The notes: generated by a model from the letters alone, not told the origin. A stretch of DNA of 64,000 nucleotides from Amoebidium appalachense (GCA_963693365.1 CAVNZM010000003.1:12338001-12402000); one strand, 5' to 3'. Positions 1-14,614 are shown, counted from the first letter of the stretch. Translations and numbers: made by a program.

Positions 1-5
1 GCTGC

Positions 6-745
6 ATGTCTGGCAAGACCACCAAGGCTCCGTTTCCCGGCACCCGTTCCCGGTTCACCATCCCCGGTGCTAAGTGGCACCTGGACTTCTTCGAAGCTCC
101 CTGTGCTTCCTACGGAGGCTACAAGGTTGCTCTGGTGTGTGTTTGTGATGCCACTGGTTACACCACCGTGTTCCCCCTCTACAACCGTGGTGAAACCCTC
201 AGCTACATTCAGTCTCTCGTTGAAACCATCGAACGTCAGACACCTGAGATCGTCACCCATCTTCGGTTTGACTCCGGCTCTGAGTTCACCTCCAAGGACA
301 CCGAGGCCTACTGCAAGCAGAAAGGCATCATCATGGAGTTTGCCCCCGTCGACACACCACAGCACAACGGTGTTGTTGAACGGAAGATGAGAGAACTGTA
401 AGAGACAGTCCGTTGCTTCCTCCATGCCGACAAGGACCAACCTCTCTCTCCCAAGTTGTGGGTTGCTGCTCTCAAGCATGCTGGCTACATCATCAACGTC
501 ACACCGTCATCTGCTGCCAACGGCAACACTCCCTTCGAGGCCTTCCACGGCTTCAAACCCGACGTCTCCCAGCTCCACGTGTTCGGCTCCCCTGCCTATG
601 TGCATGTTCCCCGATCCAAGAGGAACAAGCTTGCACCAACCGTCAGAGTCGGCACCTACGTCGGCTGGGATCTGCCCTCCAAGGCACACAAGATCCTCGA
701 CCGTGCCAGCAACCAAGTCAAGATCTGCCGTGATGTGGTCTACTA
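6..745 (+). pseudogene. Ty1/copia retrotransposon integrase fragment
   Basis: This is the integrase core of a Ty1/copia-type Pol polyprotein, which inserts the element's cDNA into host DNA. The reading frame holds the catalytic triad context: an early Asp in the HLDFF motif, an Asp in RFDSGSEF and the Glu in HNGVVERK. The post-core region follows (LWVAALKHAGYIIN, TPFEAFHG, HVFGSPAYVH), as usual in copia elements. An in-frame TAA at 399-401 breaks the frame just after the catalytic Glu, and homology resumes in the same frame to the TAG at 745. The 5' part (gag, protease) lies outside the window. Homology stops abruptly at about 747, where an antisense RT piece begins. It is a dead copy, recognised with good confidence. 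Confidence 0.85.
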
Positions 746-751
746 GATCCT

Positions 752-1515
752 TGGTGTGGGAAGAGTTGGCCGTGCAGATGATGATGACGTCGTCCACATA
801 GTTGCCAGTGATAATGATGTCACCATTGGGGAAGGTCTTGATGTAGACACATGGATCTGAACGGAGACGTTCGAGACCGTGAGCAAGGAGGACCTTGTCG
901 AAGTACTCATACCAGGCCAGTGATGCCTGCTTGAGGCCGTAGAGTGCATTCTTGAGTTTCCAGACCTTGTGCTCGTTGCCGGGGGTGATGAAGCCAGGTG
1001 GTGGCTCAATGTAGATGTCTTCTTGAAGAGGACTGTTGAGGAAGGCCGTTGATACGTCGAGTTGATGAATCTCATGGTTGCCGTCCACACCGATGGCAAG
1101 GAGGGCACGGACGGAGGAGGACATCACCACGGGGGAAGAGGTGTCACCGTAGTCAACACCGTAGACTTGAGTGAAGCCCTTTGCAACACCACGAGCCTTG
1201 ATCTTGGTGTCACCGGCTGAGTTGAGGACTTTCTCAGTCACAATCCACTTGAACTTGATGATGTTGGCATCAGGGGGGGGGTTCAACGACGGTGAAGACA
1301 TCCTTGGTGATGAAGGCTTGGTACTCGGAGGTGAGGGCAGCTATGACGGCATCACCGTTGGGACCGTTACAAAGCTTTTGAATGCCCTTGGGGAGTTGGT
1401 CAATGTTGATGGTCGGTGCTGTGATGCTGACCAGTGCTGTTGGAGGCTTGGTGAGACGTGCAGGCCGACGAAGGTTGGGCTTGGGGGGGTCCTTGAGGGG
1501 GGTGGAGGCCGTATA
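752..1515 (-). pseudogene. Ty1/copia reverse transcriptase fragment, inverted
   Basis: On the minus strand this encodes the proline-rich linker between integrase and RT, followed by the N-terminal two thirds of a copia reverse transcriptase. Visible motifs are FKWIVTEKV, ARGVAKGFTQVYGVDY, HQLDVSTAFLNSPL, VWKLKNALYGLKQA and the catalytic NYVDDVIII. A run of C residues near 1269-1277 shifts the frame between the linker and the RT domain. The piece ends tail-to-tail against the plus-strand integrase at about 750. It is probably the continuation of that element turned over by an inversion, because the two pieces together carry adjacent, non-overlapping parts of one Pol. It is non-functional. Confidence 0.85.
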
Positions 1516-1658
1516 AAATAGTGGCTAGGTTAGGTCCGACGGAATATAAGGTGCACACAGAGGTTAGATAATGAGAGTGATGTTAGATTTTACAATGTAC
1601 ATGATATAAAGGAATATTATGATAGGCCCTTAGGGTAAAACGGCCGGAGGGCCGTCGA

Positions 1659-1965
1659 GTGTTAGATGCATTCACCCCCGACTATGACGGGTCGGTGGAT
1701 GTATCGGAGGCTGCAGTAGATAAAATTATGGATAAAAAGGTTATCAAAGGTAAGGAAGGTAAGGTAAATTATTATTTAATTCGTTTTGAGGGAGGTTATC
1801 AGGAAGATCATAGTGGTTGCCTGAGTTTCATTTGGATTGCCCGTTTTCTATTCGTGCTTATGAGGCTAGATTAGTGCAGAGGGAGTTGCCTAGTGCTCCC
1901 TCTAGGCCAAAGAGAGTTATTCCTCAGTTTAATCGTGGTGTGAAAAAGTCGGTGGGGGAGGGGGC
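1659..1965 (+). pseudogene. Chromodomain remnant of a Ty3/gypsy (chromovirus) integrase
   Basis: The frame from 1659 reads VDKIMDKKVIKGKEGKV, then YYLIRFEGG, then YQEDHS. After a one-base shift at about 1816, the other frame continues WLPEFHLDCPFSIRAYEAR. This is the pattern of a chromodomain (K-I-x-D-x-R/K, YLI/VRWEG, SWLPE-x-x-L-x-C), as found at the C-terminus of integrases of gypsy chromoviruses, where it targets insertion to chromatin. The usual WEGY is FEGG here. No upstream integrase core is visible, so this is a truncated, frameshifted remnant. The following 250 bp contain G-rich and AT-rich sequence leading to a probable polypurine tract and LTR at about 2200. Confidence 0.6.
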
Positions 1966-2205
1966 CGGGGGCCGGGGAGTGATGCAAATACACGTAGACA
2001 CACGGGGGGGGGGGGGGGGGGGAGGGGGGGGAGGGAGACCGAGGAGGAGTGTGAACGTAGTCGTAGGAATTTAATTTATTATCATCATGATAGGTGTCTC
2101 CGTAGGTATCAAGCTTATGGTGTAGTTTAATTTATTATTTTTCTTCGTAATTTATTTAATTTAATTTTTTTTGGGAGACTGATTAGTCTATGTCTTTTTA
2201 GGGGG

Positions 2206-2965
2206 TGTTAGATGTAATGTGACTGAGGTGGGACTCAGCTTTTCCGGGGGCCGGGGGGGGGGGGAGTTGACATATACTAATCCGTCTCAGCAGATCAGCC
2301 TAAGAGTACGATCGAGATCGGGGGGAGGGGGGGGGGGGTGGCCCGGGTCCACAGATCATCAAGATCAAGTCCGGGGCCTCAAGATAGCTGTTCAGCTGCG
2401 TGCATCTTGCCTCTGCCGGCGCAGGGCAGGACCACGTCAGCTGGAGCAGCCGACCAATAGAATTCTAATTAGTGTGTAGGATAGATCGTAGGAGGACTTT
2501 GGAATGTGATATGTTCGGGCAGAAGCCCTTTGTAAATATTGGCAAGTTTTGATAGTGTATGTTGCCAAACGTATTTATATATTTCGATGTAGAAGAAAGG
2601 GGGGAGGGAGGGGGGGGGGAGGGGATAGTATGAAATGTAGATTTAGACTCTGCGGTGCCACTAGGGGAAGGGTGAGGGGTGAGACATGGATAAATATATT
2701 AGTTTGAGTCGATCGACTTAGCTCGTGCAGGCGCACGATAAAGTAGATCGGAATGTATGGAATGTGGCATCGTAGGGGGGCCAGGTGATGATGATCTTTG
2801 ATGGCCTCAGTTGTGACTTAGCCTCATTCCGTTCGGATCTAAGTTTGCCCGTCGGAGCCTGGTCTGAATAAACTTTACCGTTTTTCCGTACACGTTCGTT
2901 CCTTTCCGTGTGTGTACACTTAGTAGAGTGCCGCGTCTCTAATACATACACCATAGGATACGACA
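2206..2965 (+). mobile_element. Probable 3' LTR of the gypsy remnant
   Basis: A purine run (TTTTTAGGGGG, 2196-2205) resembling a polypurine tract is followed directly by TGTTAG, a typical LTR start. A segment of about 760 bp later ends in CGACA, and AATAAA at about 2868 could be the polyadenylation signal. Position downstream of a chromodomain supports a 3' LTR. The right boundary is uncertain because no second LTR is in the window for comparison. Confidence 0.4.
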
Positions 2966-5812
2966 GCCAGCATCCCCTGTTGCCGGCCCCTGCCGTCAAT
3001 GACCACGTACCTGGTCATCTAACCCCGGTTCGTCCTGGGTCTCCGGAGTTCCACTCGGCCCCGTCCAGCCCCGTGTCATCCAACTCCCCCCTCAACACGG
3101 CACCCATCCCTGGCTTCCAGGCTCCCATTCCCGACCCCCCGAGTGTCTGCCCCAGCCACCCCCCCGGCCCCTGAGCCCCTCCGTCGTTCCTCCCGTCTCT
3201 CCTCCCGGCCTGCCACGGCTATAGTATGGTGAGCATCTCCCGACCCAGCCTTAACACAATGCGTCTCAGCTGCCCCGGTCGATTCAGAAGCTGTGCTCCG
3301 GCCCCAAGGGTGATGAAGTGGCTACTGCCCTCACTGCCGAGTACAAGGCCTTCATCGACAAGGACATCTTCGACGTCGTTGAGCCCCCCTCCGATGCCAA
3401 CATCATCCGATTCAAGTGGATTGTCACGGTCCGGGAGAAGTTACTCAACTCTGCTGGTGACACCAAGATCAAGGGTCGTGGTGTGGCCAAGGGTTTCACC
3501 CAAGTCTACGGTGTTGACTACGGTGACAACTCTTCCCTCGTCGTCATGTCTTCCTCCGTCCGTGCCCTGCGGAAGGAAAGCATCCTTGTACACTGATTTG
3601 ATTGGCCAGATCCTGGATTAATAAGTTGAAATAAACACGGCCGTGCCGTATGTCCGTGCAATGTACTCTGATCATGTCTTATAACCACGTGTCTGGAGAC
3701 CATGGGAAGGAGTCCCATGAACCATCTATCTTACCAGAGGCATGTAAAAGATTACGAAGGTTTATTCCCGTTACTAGTGTAACACATATTTGCTAACATA
3801 TTACGTCTTAAACAATGAACATATGTATACGCGTGCACCTGTACGCGAAAGGCAATCTAATTTATGGAATGTTGTGAATGAGTGTGAGCGAATGAACAAT
3901 TAAAAGACTTAGCTATATATGGCGAAAAGCCACGAGCCAAGAGCCACGAGCCGCCGGCGAAAGATTGCCATGAGGCTTGTACTTGTATTCTTACAGAGAT
4001 ATGAAATCAATAAACACAAGTGTGTAAATAATTAACAATGATATAAGGCTGATATATATCTGTCAATCTAGAGAAATATGTAGTAACTTGTAATGTAAAT
4101 ATGCCCTGTACGTACTGTCTCTATATGATAAGTAGCTGTGAGCCGGATCCACTCATAAGGTCTTATAGGATGACTAGTGAGCAAAGAATAGATCGAATAG
4201 ATTGATTGGTTAGATCTGTAGCCACGCACTTTGTGAATAGATGTCGGAATTCTTGTAACCAAGAGCGCTAGAAAGTATAAAAGGTGGTTAGAATTCGTTA
4301 GTTAGAAAGGGTCTTTCCCCTTCTTAGTACCAGTGGTCACAACTAAGGGAAATAACACACATAGAATAGGCATTGCTTGTCTATGGTCATCACTATTGCC
4401 TGTAGGCCATCGTATTAATACAGTCACGTACAGTTCCCTCGTCACCTCTACATTACGGCCAGGTTGCCACAGCTTATGAGCATCAATAAACGTCCACGTA
4501 TTCGTAAATTGCCGTACTTAGTGTGTAACAGACCGCCGTCCTCAACGCCTGCTTGCCCTCGGTGTGCAGCAGGATCACAAGATCCATCAACTCGACATCA
4601 GCACGGCCTTCCTCAACAGCCCCCTCGACGAGACTTTGTACATGGAACAACCTCCTGGTTTCATCCTCCCCGGCAACGAACACAAAGTCTGGAAACTCAA
4701 GAAGGCCCTCTACGGACTCAAGCAGGCCTCCCTGGCATGGTACGAGTTTTTCAACTCCATCCTTGTTGCCCACGGCCTCACCTGTCTCCGTTCCGATCCG
4801 TGTGTCTACTTCCGTCAGTTCCCCAACGGGGACATCATCCGACCGGGCAACTACGTTGATGATGCCATCATCACCTGCACACGGTACCCCACCATCATGC
4901 AGGAGCTTGTTATTCACATCACGAAGTCTGCCGAGTGCAAGGTCGGTCTGCGAGACATCTTCCTCGGCACCCAACTGCTGTACACCAATGACACCCTCAA
5001 GCTGCTGCAGTCCTCCTACATCAAGGACATCATCACCGACTTCAACTCCTGGCCGATGCCAAGCCCAAGGCCACTCCCATTCCCGTGGGCACCGTCATCA
5101 TCAACGAAGCCTCCCTCTCCTCCCTGCCCACCACCATCCCCTACCGTGAACTCCTCGGCCGTCTCCTGTGGGTTGCTCGGTGCTCCCGGCCTGACATCTC
5201 GTATGCCATTGGCTACCTCGGCCGATTCAGCTCCCAGCCCACCAAGACTGCCTGGGAGCTTCTCCTCCGTGTCGTTCGTTACCTGATCGGCACCATCAAC
5301 CTCGGCCTCTACTACAAGAAGAAGGCCCCCAACAGCAAGGTGCCCATCCTTGAGTGCTACTCGGATTCTGACTTTGCTGCTGCCCCACCACCCGTCGTTC
5401 CACGTCTGGGTACGTCATCCTCCTCGAAGGCACCCCCGTCACCTACCACATAAGCTGCAGACGATCACTGCAACTTCCACCTGTGAGGCCGAGCTCCTGG
5501 CCCTCAATGCTGCCGTGCAAGATGTTGCCTGGCACCCGTGATCTACTCAAGGAACTGGGCTATCCCATGACCGAGCCCACCCCCGTGTACTGTGACAATC
5601 AGTCCACCATTTCTCTGGTCCACTCCAACACCATCAAGCACCGGACCAAGCACATTGCCGTTCGTTACTTCAACACCAAGGACTACATCAACAGTGGGGA
5701 CGTCACTGTCACCTACATCGACACCAAGAAGAACCTGGCCGACATCTTCACCAAGCCTCTGGCTGGTCCGGCCCACGAGACACACCGTGCCAACCTCAGT
5801 CTCCGTGACTGA
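2966..5812 (+). pseudogene. Ty1/copia reverse transcriptase / RNase H copy, interrupted
   Basis: This is a second copia Pol C-terminal half. 2966-3320 is the proline/serine-rich linker. 3318-3574 is the start of RT (FKWIVTV, GRGVAKGFTQVYGVDY). 4549-5045 resumes RT (IHQLDISTAFLNSPL, ALYGLKQASLAWYEF, NYVDDAIITC). 5046-5812 carries the connection and RNase H domains (YSDSDFAAA, STCEAELLALNAA, VYCDNQSTISL, HRTKHIAVRYFNT, KNLADIFTKPL) and ends at a TGA. The coding sequence is broken by an intervening block at about 3575-4540 and by frameshifts near 5050, 5385 and 5450-5540. The closest relative in the window is the inverted fragment at 752-1515, so both belong to one family. It is non-functional. 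Confidence 0.85.
3575..4540. mobile_element. AT-rich insertion inside the copia RT (possible solo LTR)
   Basis: About 0.97 kb of AT-rich non-coding DNA splits the RT reading frame between the SSSVRAL motif and the (L)LALGVQQDH segment. It contains a TATAAAAG box near 4276 and AATAAA signals near 3634 and 4485, which would suit an LTR. I could not find clear TG...CA ends or a clean target duplication; the two RT flanks overlap by roughly 15 similar bases instead. Confidence 0.35.
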
Positions 5813-6077
5813 ACCGTGCACTAATGTTCATCATCGAGTGGTTTTTGAGTAGGTTGGGGCCCTGGACAGCAGTTGACACACCTACGGTGATCAAGATGCC
5901 TCCCAACGAAAGTCTACTACTCCTCATCGTTTCTCTTTATCAGTGGGGACACTGTCTTCCATCATCATGTGTGTGCATCTTCAGTGGGGATTATTCTCCA
6001 CCATCCGCGTTTATTTATATTCATATCCCACCATATATATTGGTTTACTTCTATATTCGACTTTATATATATGTCGA

Positions 6078-6263
6078 ACTGGGATGGCGTCCCAGTATAA
6101 ATAATTATCTATAGCCACTGGGGCGAGCTGGTTTACTGCCAGTCTAAACCTAGTCCACGGGATGAACCTTCCCCGTGTCTTAGCTGGTTGACTACCAGTC
6201 TATAAGTCAGTCGACAAGATGTAAGTTATGCCTTGTGTTTATCTGGGTGGTCCCCAGTATAAA
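6078..6263. repeat. Ladder of four small hairpins with a TATAAA-like tail
   Basis: Four short inverted repeats of the form CTGG(N)CCAG occur at about 6078-6096, 6128-6142, 6184-6198 and 6243-6257, spaced 49-59 bp apart. Each is followed at once by a TATAAA, TCTAAA or TCTATA hexamer. They lie 270-450 bp after the copia stop codon, so they may be part of its 3' region or LTR. Confidence 0.5.
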
Positions 6264-6299
6264 ACATTAGCCACCAACACGTCACACATACACTAGTGT

Positions 6300-6663
6300 T
6301 TCCTTTCTATATATCTATATCGACGATAACCACCATGACTTCATTCATGTTCCGAGTCTTCCGAGGCAACCGTCGTTGTGTGCCCCTTCAGTTTTTGGTT
6401 TTCTCCTTCTCACCTCAAGGATCTTCGGTTTGCATCCTCGAGTGGGGAGACTTGTGTGTGACGGCCCCCATGTGTTAGGACCTCATCTACCGTCACATCA
6501 ACGGACACGAGAACACAAACTTCAACCCCTTGAGTGGGGATGTTGGAAATTCAATTCGTCACTACGTATGACAGCAAGAGCCTTGAAGTATGTATGTGCC
6601 TTAGCTTTGTTTGTATTCGTGTCTGCTTTCCTTCTTTGTGCTCTCTCCCTTTTCTCTTTTCTT

Positions 6664-6703
<40 letters not shown>

Positions 6704-7691
6704 CCCCCCCCCCCCCCCCCCCCCCGTATCTCTCTCTCTCCCTTGTTTCTGTGTGCACAGATATCTGTAGATCTGTGCACACCTGGCTCCCTTGCCTGAT
6801 AGAACCTATTGTATTTTATTTCTGTTTGCTCTCCTCTGTTTATCTGAGAGGTAGAATGATTGGCTAGCTACATTCGTTGTCCTTGTTTTATTTCAAAGTG
6901 GCTTAGTTTTAGTTCTCAAAAGGATGGCTCGCCAATAGTCGCGAGCGAGTACATCTATAGATCGTGTTGTGCATTCCTGCCTATTAATATACGTGTTGTG
7001 ATTGGACACAATAGAGATGTATGGAATTCGGTTTATTGTAATGTGTCTTCACTTTGAGAGTGTCGACTATTAGGAACTTCGGTATTTAAATAAGTTTCTT
7101 TATAGAGACGAGTATAAATATATATGTGCGTTAATAGTGACAAGATATATAATTACTTAATATATTAAATTAAAAGAGTTTCTAAACTTTAGTTAGGTCG
7201 GAAGTTGGAATGCGTATGCTCTGTTGGAATGTGTTTTTTCTATCACCTGATAGAACCGATTGGTTCAGCTCCCCCTTAAGTCTAGATAAGATGATAAGTC
7301 GCAAGTACAAAAAAGAACCGAGAGCACAATAAAGGATCAGTTGTTGTTTGAAATCTTTCAACGTGTCGTGAACAACTCCGATTGCCCTCTCTTTATTGAG
7401 TTGGTCGTGTTTTACATGACACCTCTGTGCACTCTGCTCCCTTAGACCCGTACAAAACAACAGTGCGTGCGTGTTCTAGTTGTATGCGCGCGCGCGTGTG
7501 TGATGACGTGGGTTTGTGTGTGTGTGTGTGACCGGTGTGTGTGTTGTCGAATAACTTAGAATGGTGTAAGGTCACGGTGTCTGACCGGGCGGGGCGACAA
7601 GTTGGAATCGACGCGGCGCAGCCGCGAGTGTGGTTGTGATTATATGGTGTTGAGATAAAGGGTCACCTGGGGCCGGGCCGGTCCCCCGCGC

Positions 7692-7723
<32 letters not shown>

Positions 7724-7861
7724 GTGCACGCGCGCAGCCATTGATTACATGCACACATGCACACATACACAGGACACACTACGAAAAATTGCACCGTCAT
7801 GGAAAGTGTTCAACTCCAATTTGTTGAGGGTCGGTGAGGATCTCAGCTGCAAAGAGAAAGA

Positions 7862-7906
<45 letters not shown>

Positions 7907-8028
7907 GAGAGAGAGAAAGAGAGAATCGGGCGGGTGGTGGTGGTGGTGGGGGGAGGGGGGGGGGGGGGAGGGAGAGAGAGAGAGCTGGAGGCAAATTTTC
8001 GCACGCACATGCACACTCGATCACGAAC

Positions 8029-8110
<82 letters not shown>

Positions 8111-9054
8111 GCACGCACACACGCACAGTGCCCTTCTGCCTTTGCCCCACAAGGCATAAGACTGTACATTTAGGCGTAGGAATGGGATCACCTAGTCACA
8201 CTGAGTGCTGTCTCCCTGTGGCCTCTTCTTCCTCTTTTTTCTTTTTTTTTTTTTTTGTGTGTTGCCGCAGGCGACATACAACTGTAGTAAGGCCGGGCCC
8301 GGGCACTTACGTAAGCCAGCGGGTACATATAGCCTTGGAGACTAGGGATCACCGTGTGTTGCATTAGGGGAGTACATACGGTGCCATCGCGATCGAGGCT
8401 GCCCATCCTGCTGCTCATCATTTAGTGTGATCACCTAACAACTCGCTGCCTCTACCACTCATCATCGCCGGGTTACAACGCGTCCGCATTCCCAGTAACT
8501 TAAACTGCCAAGAGCTTCGTCCAAAGAAGCCGAACGGGTGCGCAACAACTTTCCATTGAGAAAAAAGGTGACAGCTGTAGAAGAACACAAAGGGGAACTC
8601 TGGCCGCAGGCTGTGAAATTAGGGTTTAGGGCCAGAAAATTGTCCCTGAAAGTCCGAAAATTGTCCCTAGCTTTTCAAAGTTAGGTCCATCAATTTCTGA
8701 AAAATTGGCCCTAACATGGCCAAATATATAAGAAAAGTGGCACCTGAAAACGGTTGCTAGCTCTATTAGGGCCATCCAGGCTGGTGGAAAGCTGCCAAAA
8801 TGTGGCACTAGCCAAAAACAAATTTCACACCCTGACTCTGGGTGACGAGTGACGACATAATGACGTAACTCAAAAGCTCGCCGATTGGCTACAGCTTTCA
8901 CCAATCGGTTGACCCGCGCGGCCGGCCATTTGTATTTCAAGTTTTTCTTTTCTTTTTCTTGAACAGTCCTGAGTCTGCCTCTACGTTTTTCCAAGTACTT
9001 CCAGTTTTGGGGGGAAGCTAGAACACGGTGTATTGTTTTCCTTTTCTTTCCAAC
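6300..9054. other. Intergenic, no gene recognised
   Basis: This stretch holds (CT)n plus poly-C at 6669-6725, G/C runs at 7690-7717, a poly-G run at 7863-7905 and a (CA)n run at 8033-8106. It also holds a dispersed repeat (8195-8850, listed separately). Long reading frames here are translations of the repeats only. Confidence 0.6.
8195..8850. repeat. Dispersed repeat, copy 1
   Basis: The part at about 8195-8360 (starting GTCACACTGAGTGCTGTC and containing a T-run) matches the reverse complement of about 12570-12722. The part at about 8630-8850 (AGAAAATTGTCC, TTAGGTCCATCA, GCCAAAAACAAATTTCACAC) matches 12732-12800 and 13783-13885 in direct orientation. It is therefore a composite non-coding element whose two parts occur in different relative orientation in the two copies. 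Confidence 0.55.
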
Positions 9055-11638
<2,584 letters not shown>

Positions 11639-11773
11639 ACATGTTGCGGGTGAGAAGGGATAGCTTAGTTGTGAGGGAGTTTTAATATGGGTGGAGTTTT
11701 ACGTTTAAAAGTTCGGTTTATTCATTGGCAGTCATAGTTTCCCCCCCCCCCCCTCTCTCTCTCCCCAAACACA

Positions 11774-11818
<45 letters not shown>

Positions 11819-12313
11819 CACCTTATTTTTATTTTTTATTTTTGGTTTTGTTTCAGTGTCTGGGTTATCCTAAAGGATAACGTGATCGTTCCAAATCATA
11901 ATAATTTGCGGCATGGAGTTTTAGTCACAGCGAGGGGGGCTTTCCAGTATTTCAGTTTTCCAGCACACATGTAAAGGGAACAGTTTACGTTTTTTTACTC
12001 CCCCTCCTTTTATTGGGGCTTTTCTTCGTTTTCTGTTGAAATACACTGAGCAACAGGGCACCAGTATATTTTTCAGTCGTTTCTGCCAATTGATGCTTTC
12101 ATGTATCGCGTGTGCCCAATGGATGGTGTTTAATTTCCCCTAACTTGGCGGTTGGGCTAAGACGCAAAGTTTAAAGCAATGTAAAGCACCGACGTGAGCG
12201 AAACCTCGAGCTCCATTCCCAAACCTGGCAACGCCATGCAAACTGGAGTGGGGTCCCTCTGACAGCCCCCCCGGCCCCTCCCCCCCCCCCCCCCCCCCCA
12301 TCCCCCATATTAT

Positions 12314-12353
<40 letters not shown>

Positions 12354-14247
12354 ACACCCACAACCAAAAGCATGCACGCACACGACAGGGTCTCTGATTT
12401 GGATGCCTTGCCTCTTCCTCCCTTCCCCCCCCCCCCGGCGCCCCGCGCCCCGGCAACGGGGGCCCGTGGGTGATGCATATGGGCACATTTCAAGTTTCTT
12501 CAATGCCGTAACAATTTTTTTTTTCCATATCCACTAGCGCCCCTGCCCTCGCCGACGAGATATCGATTATCAGACTGTGAAAGCTAGTCTCCAAGGCCAT
12601 GTACCCACTGGCTTAAGTTTACATAAGTGGCCGGGCACTTCTACGCCGCGGGAACATTAAAAAAAAAAAAAAAAAAAAAAAGAGGCCTAGGCCGCAGGGA
12701 AGACAGCACTCAGAGTGACTTAAGAAAGCAGGGGTTTAGGTCACTGAAAGTCAGAAAATTGTCCTCTAATTTTCGAGGTTAGGTCCATCATTGTTTGAAA
12801 AAGTTTTCTTTTGACTCGGGTTTATTGATCCGTTGATGAAGGCAACGTGCAGCCACAGGCTACATAACCACCAATAGAACTGAAAAAGCCAAAGCTACGA
12901 AATAAAAATAAAGCGACAAGTGACAAAGGACACCAGTGGGCAAAACCTTATAATTAATTAAGTGTACGTGTGTGCGTGAAACTAGTTTGCTCCAACTAGT
13001 CATATGCATCGATGTTGACCAGACCACACTCCGCAAGAAGACATCATATGACTGCTCCTTCCCAACAGGCCCCCCTCAAAACCTACCGAGGCACAGCAAG
13101 CAAGTCAGCCTCTAAAAGAGCAATGCAGACCAAATCTGAGCTAAAAAACAATCCTTGCAACGGGCCCGGCCCCTAGATAACCCGGAGAAACTGCATCTAG
13201 CGCTCTCTGATCAGGTGGCCTAGTTGTGGCAGGACACACGGAAAAACACAATTACAGAATGCATGCAAGCAAACCCGAAAGTCATTGCCATACGACTGGA
13301 GGCTAAGGACTGGCAGTCACTTGGAAAGCTCCCCGACGACCAAGTCGCCGCCCCTCCACTCACGCAGCGCAGAAGTAGCTGAAGAATTCGAAGTTGCAGC
13401 AGCCCACCGCCAATAGGTCGCGTAGAAGCGTAGACAGCGTGTAGAAGTTACCATAGGTTGCAGTGGACCACCAGGCGTTGAAGAAACCACTTCTCAAGCG
13501 AGAAACTCCGCGAAAGGGAGATGCCCCCACACTCTCACAGCAGTAGGAATACACCAGGCCACACCACACACACGCAGCAGTCACGTTCCCCTGAGTGGGA
13601 CTCCCTCCCACCACAAAAAGAAGAAACGAAAGCCTTTATATACCTGCAATGGTGAAGAATCGGGAAAAAAAGTTGACGTGACAGCTAAGAGATCGAAGTG
13701 AAAGTGAAGTTATCCCTAACAGAGCCAAATATATTGGGGGGGGGGGGGACAAACAAAAAAAAAAGGTCACTGAAATGGCACTTATTAGCCAAAAACAAAT
13801 TTCACACCCTGATCGATGAAAACTGAGTCACTGATCATGAAATGGCACTAATTAGCCAAAAACAAATTTCACACCCTGATCGATTATCATCGATTGCATC
13901 ATCGTGATTCAACCGACAGCCTTATCAGTGAAGTGTTCTCGTGGAATGTGCAAAGCTGCTCACCGATTGGCTTAAAGTCACGAATGCTGCGACTTCTAAA
14001 TAGCACGGAGACTCTGCCACTGCCACACAGGCTCTTCGTTCGCATGTGACTCACGGCCCTCTGAAAAAAAGACTGGGCCGTGATGTGACTGTTATGAAGT
14101 TTTTTTTTTATTTTGGGAGTGTGAGAACCTGTGAAACGTTATACATAGTTATGCACACATACGCGCGTTACAGTTTTGTGCGCCCAAAATAGGTTAGGTT
14201 CTTGCTTGTTCGCATGCACACCTGGAACATCGCATCCCAAACGGAAG
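11639..14247. other. Intergenic between GST and Kv channel genes
   Basis: No gene is recognised. There are (CA)n runs at 11775-11816 and 12317-12352, C-runs at 11742-11753 and 12280-12299, and the second copy of the dispersed repeat. A minus-strand reading frame at 13360-13614 has no recognisable motif. Confidence 0.5.
12570..13885. repeat. Dispersed repeat, copy 2
   Basis: 12570-12722 is the reverse complement of 8195-8360, with the T-run appearing as an A-run at 12660-12681. 12732-12800 is a direct match to 8630-8720. 13777-13885 contains two tandem units about 65 bp apart of AATGGCACT(A)ATTAGCC and AAATTTCACACCCTGATCGA, which also match 8803-8838. Confidence 0.55.
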
Positions 14248-14614
14248 ATGCCAAGCACACCTCGGAGTCCTTCACGGGACACCTTATCACTGAGCTCTTC
14301 AAACCCAAACTGGGATGCAACCTATTCTTTTGGGGTAAGTTAAATCCTCTCTCTCTCTCCCTCTTTCTCCATCCCCCCTCCCCTCTTCGCCCTCCCCCCT
14401 CCCCTCCCCCTCCCCCTTATCTCTTCGGGCCCCTCCAGATTCAAACACAAAACACGTGAATGCTCGCACACGCGCACGCACGCGCGCACCCACGCGCGCA
14501 CGCACGCACGAACCCACACACCGTGACACACGCACACGCGCGCACACACACACAGACACGCACAAGCACACACACACACACACAAACACAAACACACGAA
14601 CACGCACACACACA

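Noticed and set aside
399-401. In-frame TAA in the copia integrase as a sign of a code where TAA means Gln
   Set aside because: GST and the C1 gene end at TAA at sensible positions, and the copia element is damaged in other ways, so a plain nonsense mutation is simpler.
7722-8367. Long reading frames rich in His-Thr, Val-Cys, Gly, Pro or Ser-Leu (here and at about 50 other places)
   Set aside because: They are translations of (CA)n, (GT)n, (CT)n and G/C runs, open in several frames on both strands, with no domain.
13360-13614. Minus-strand 84-codon frame as a gene
   Set aside because: It lies between parts of a dispersed non-coding repeat and has no recognisable motif or splice context.
14202-14334. 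Frame starting MLVRMHTWNIAS as Kv exon 1
   Set aside because: It ends in phase 1 at the 14334 donor and cannot join exon 2 (phase 0); the frame starting at the ATG at 14248 does join.
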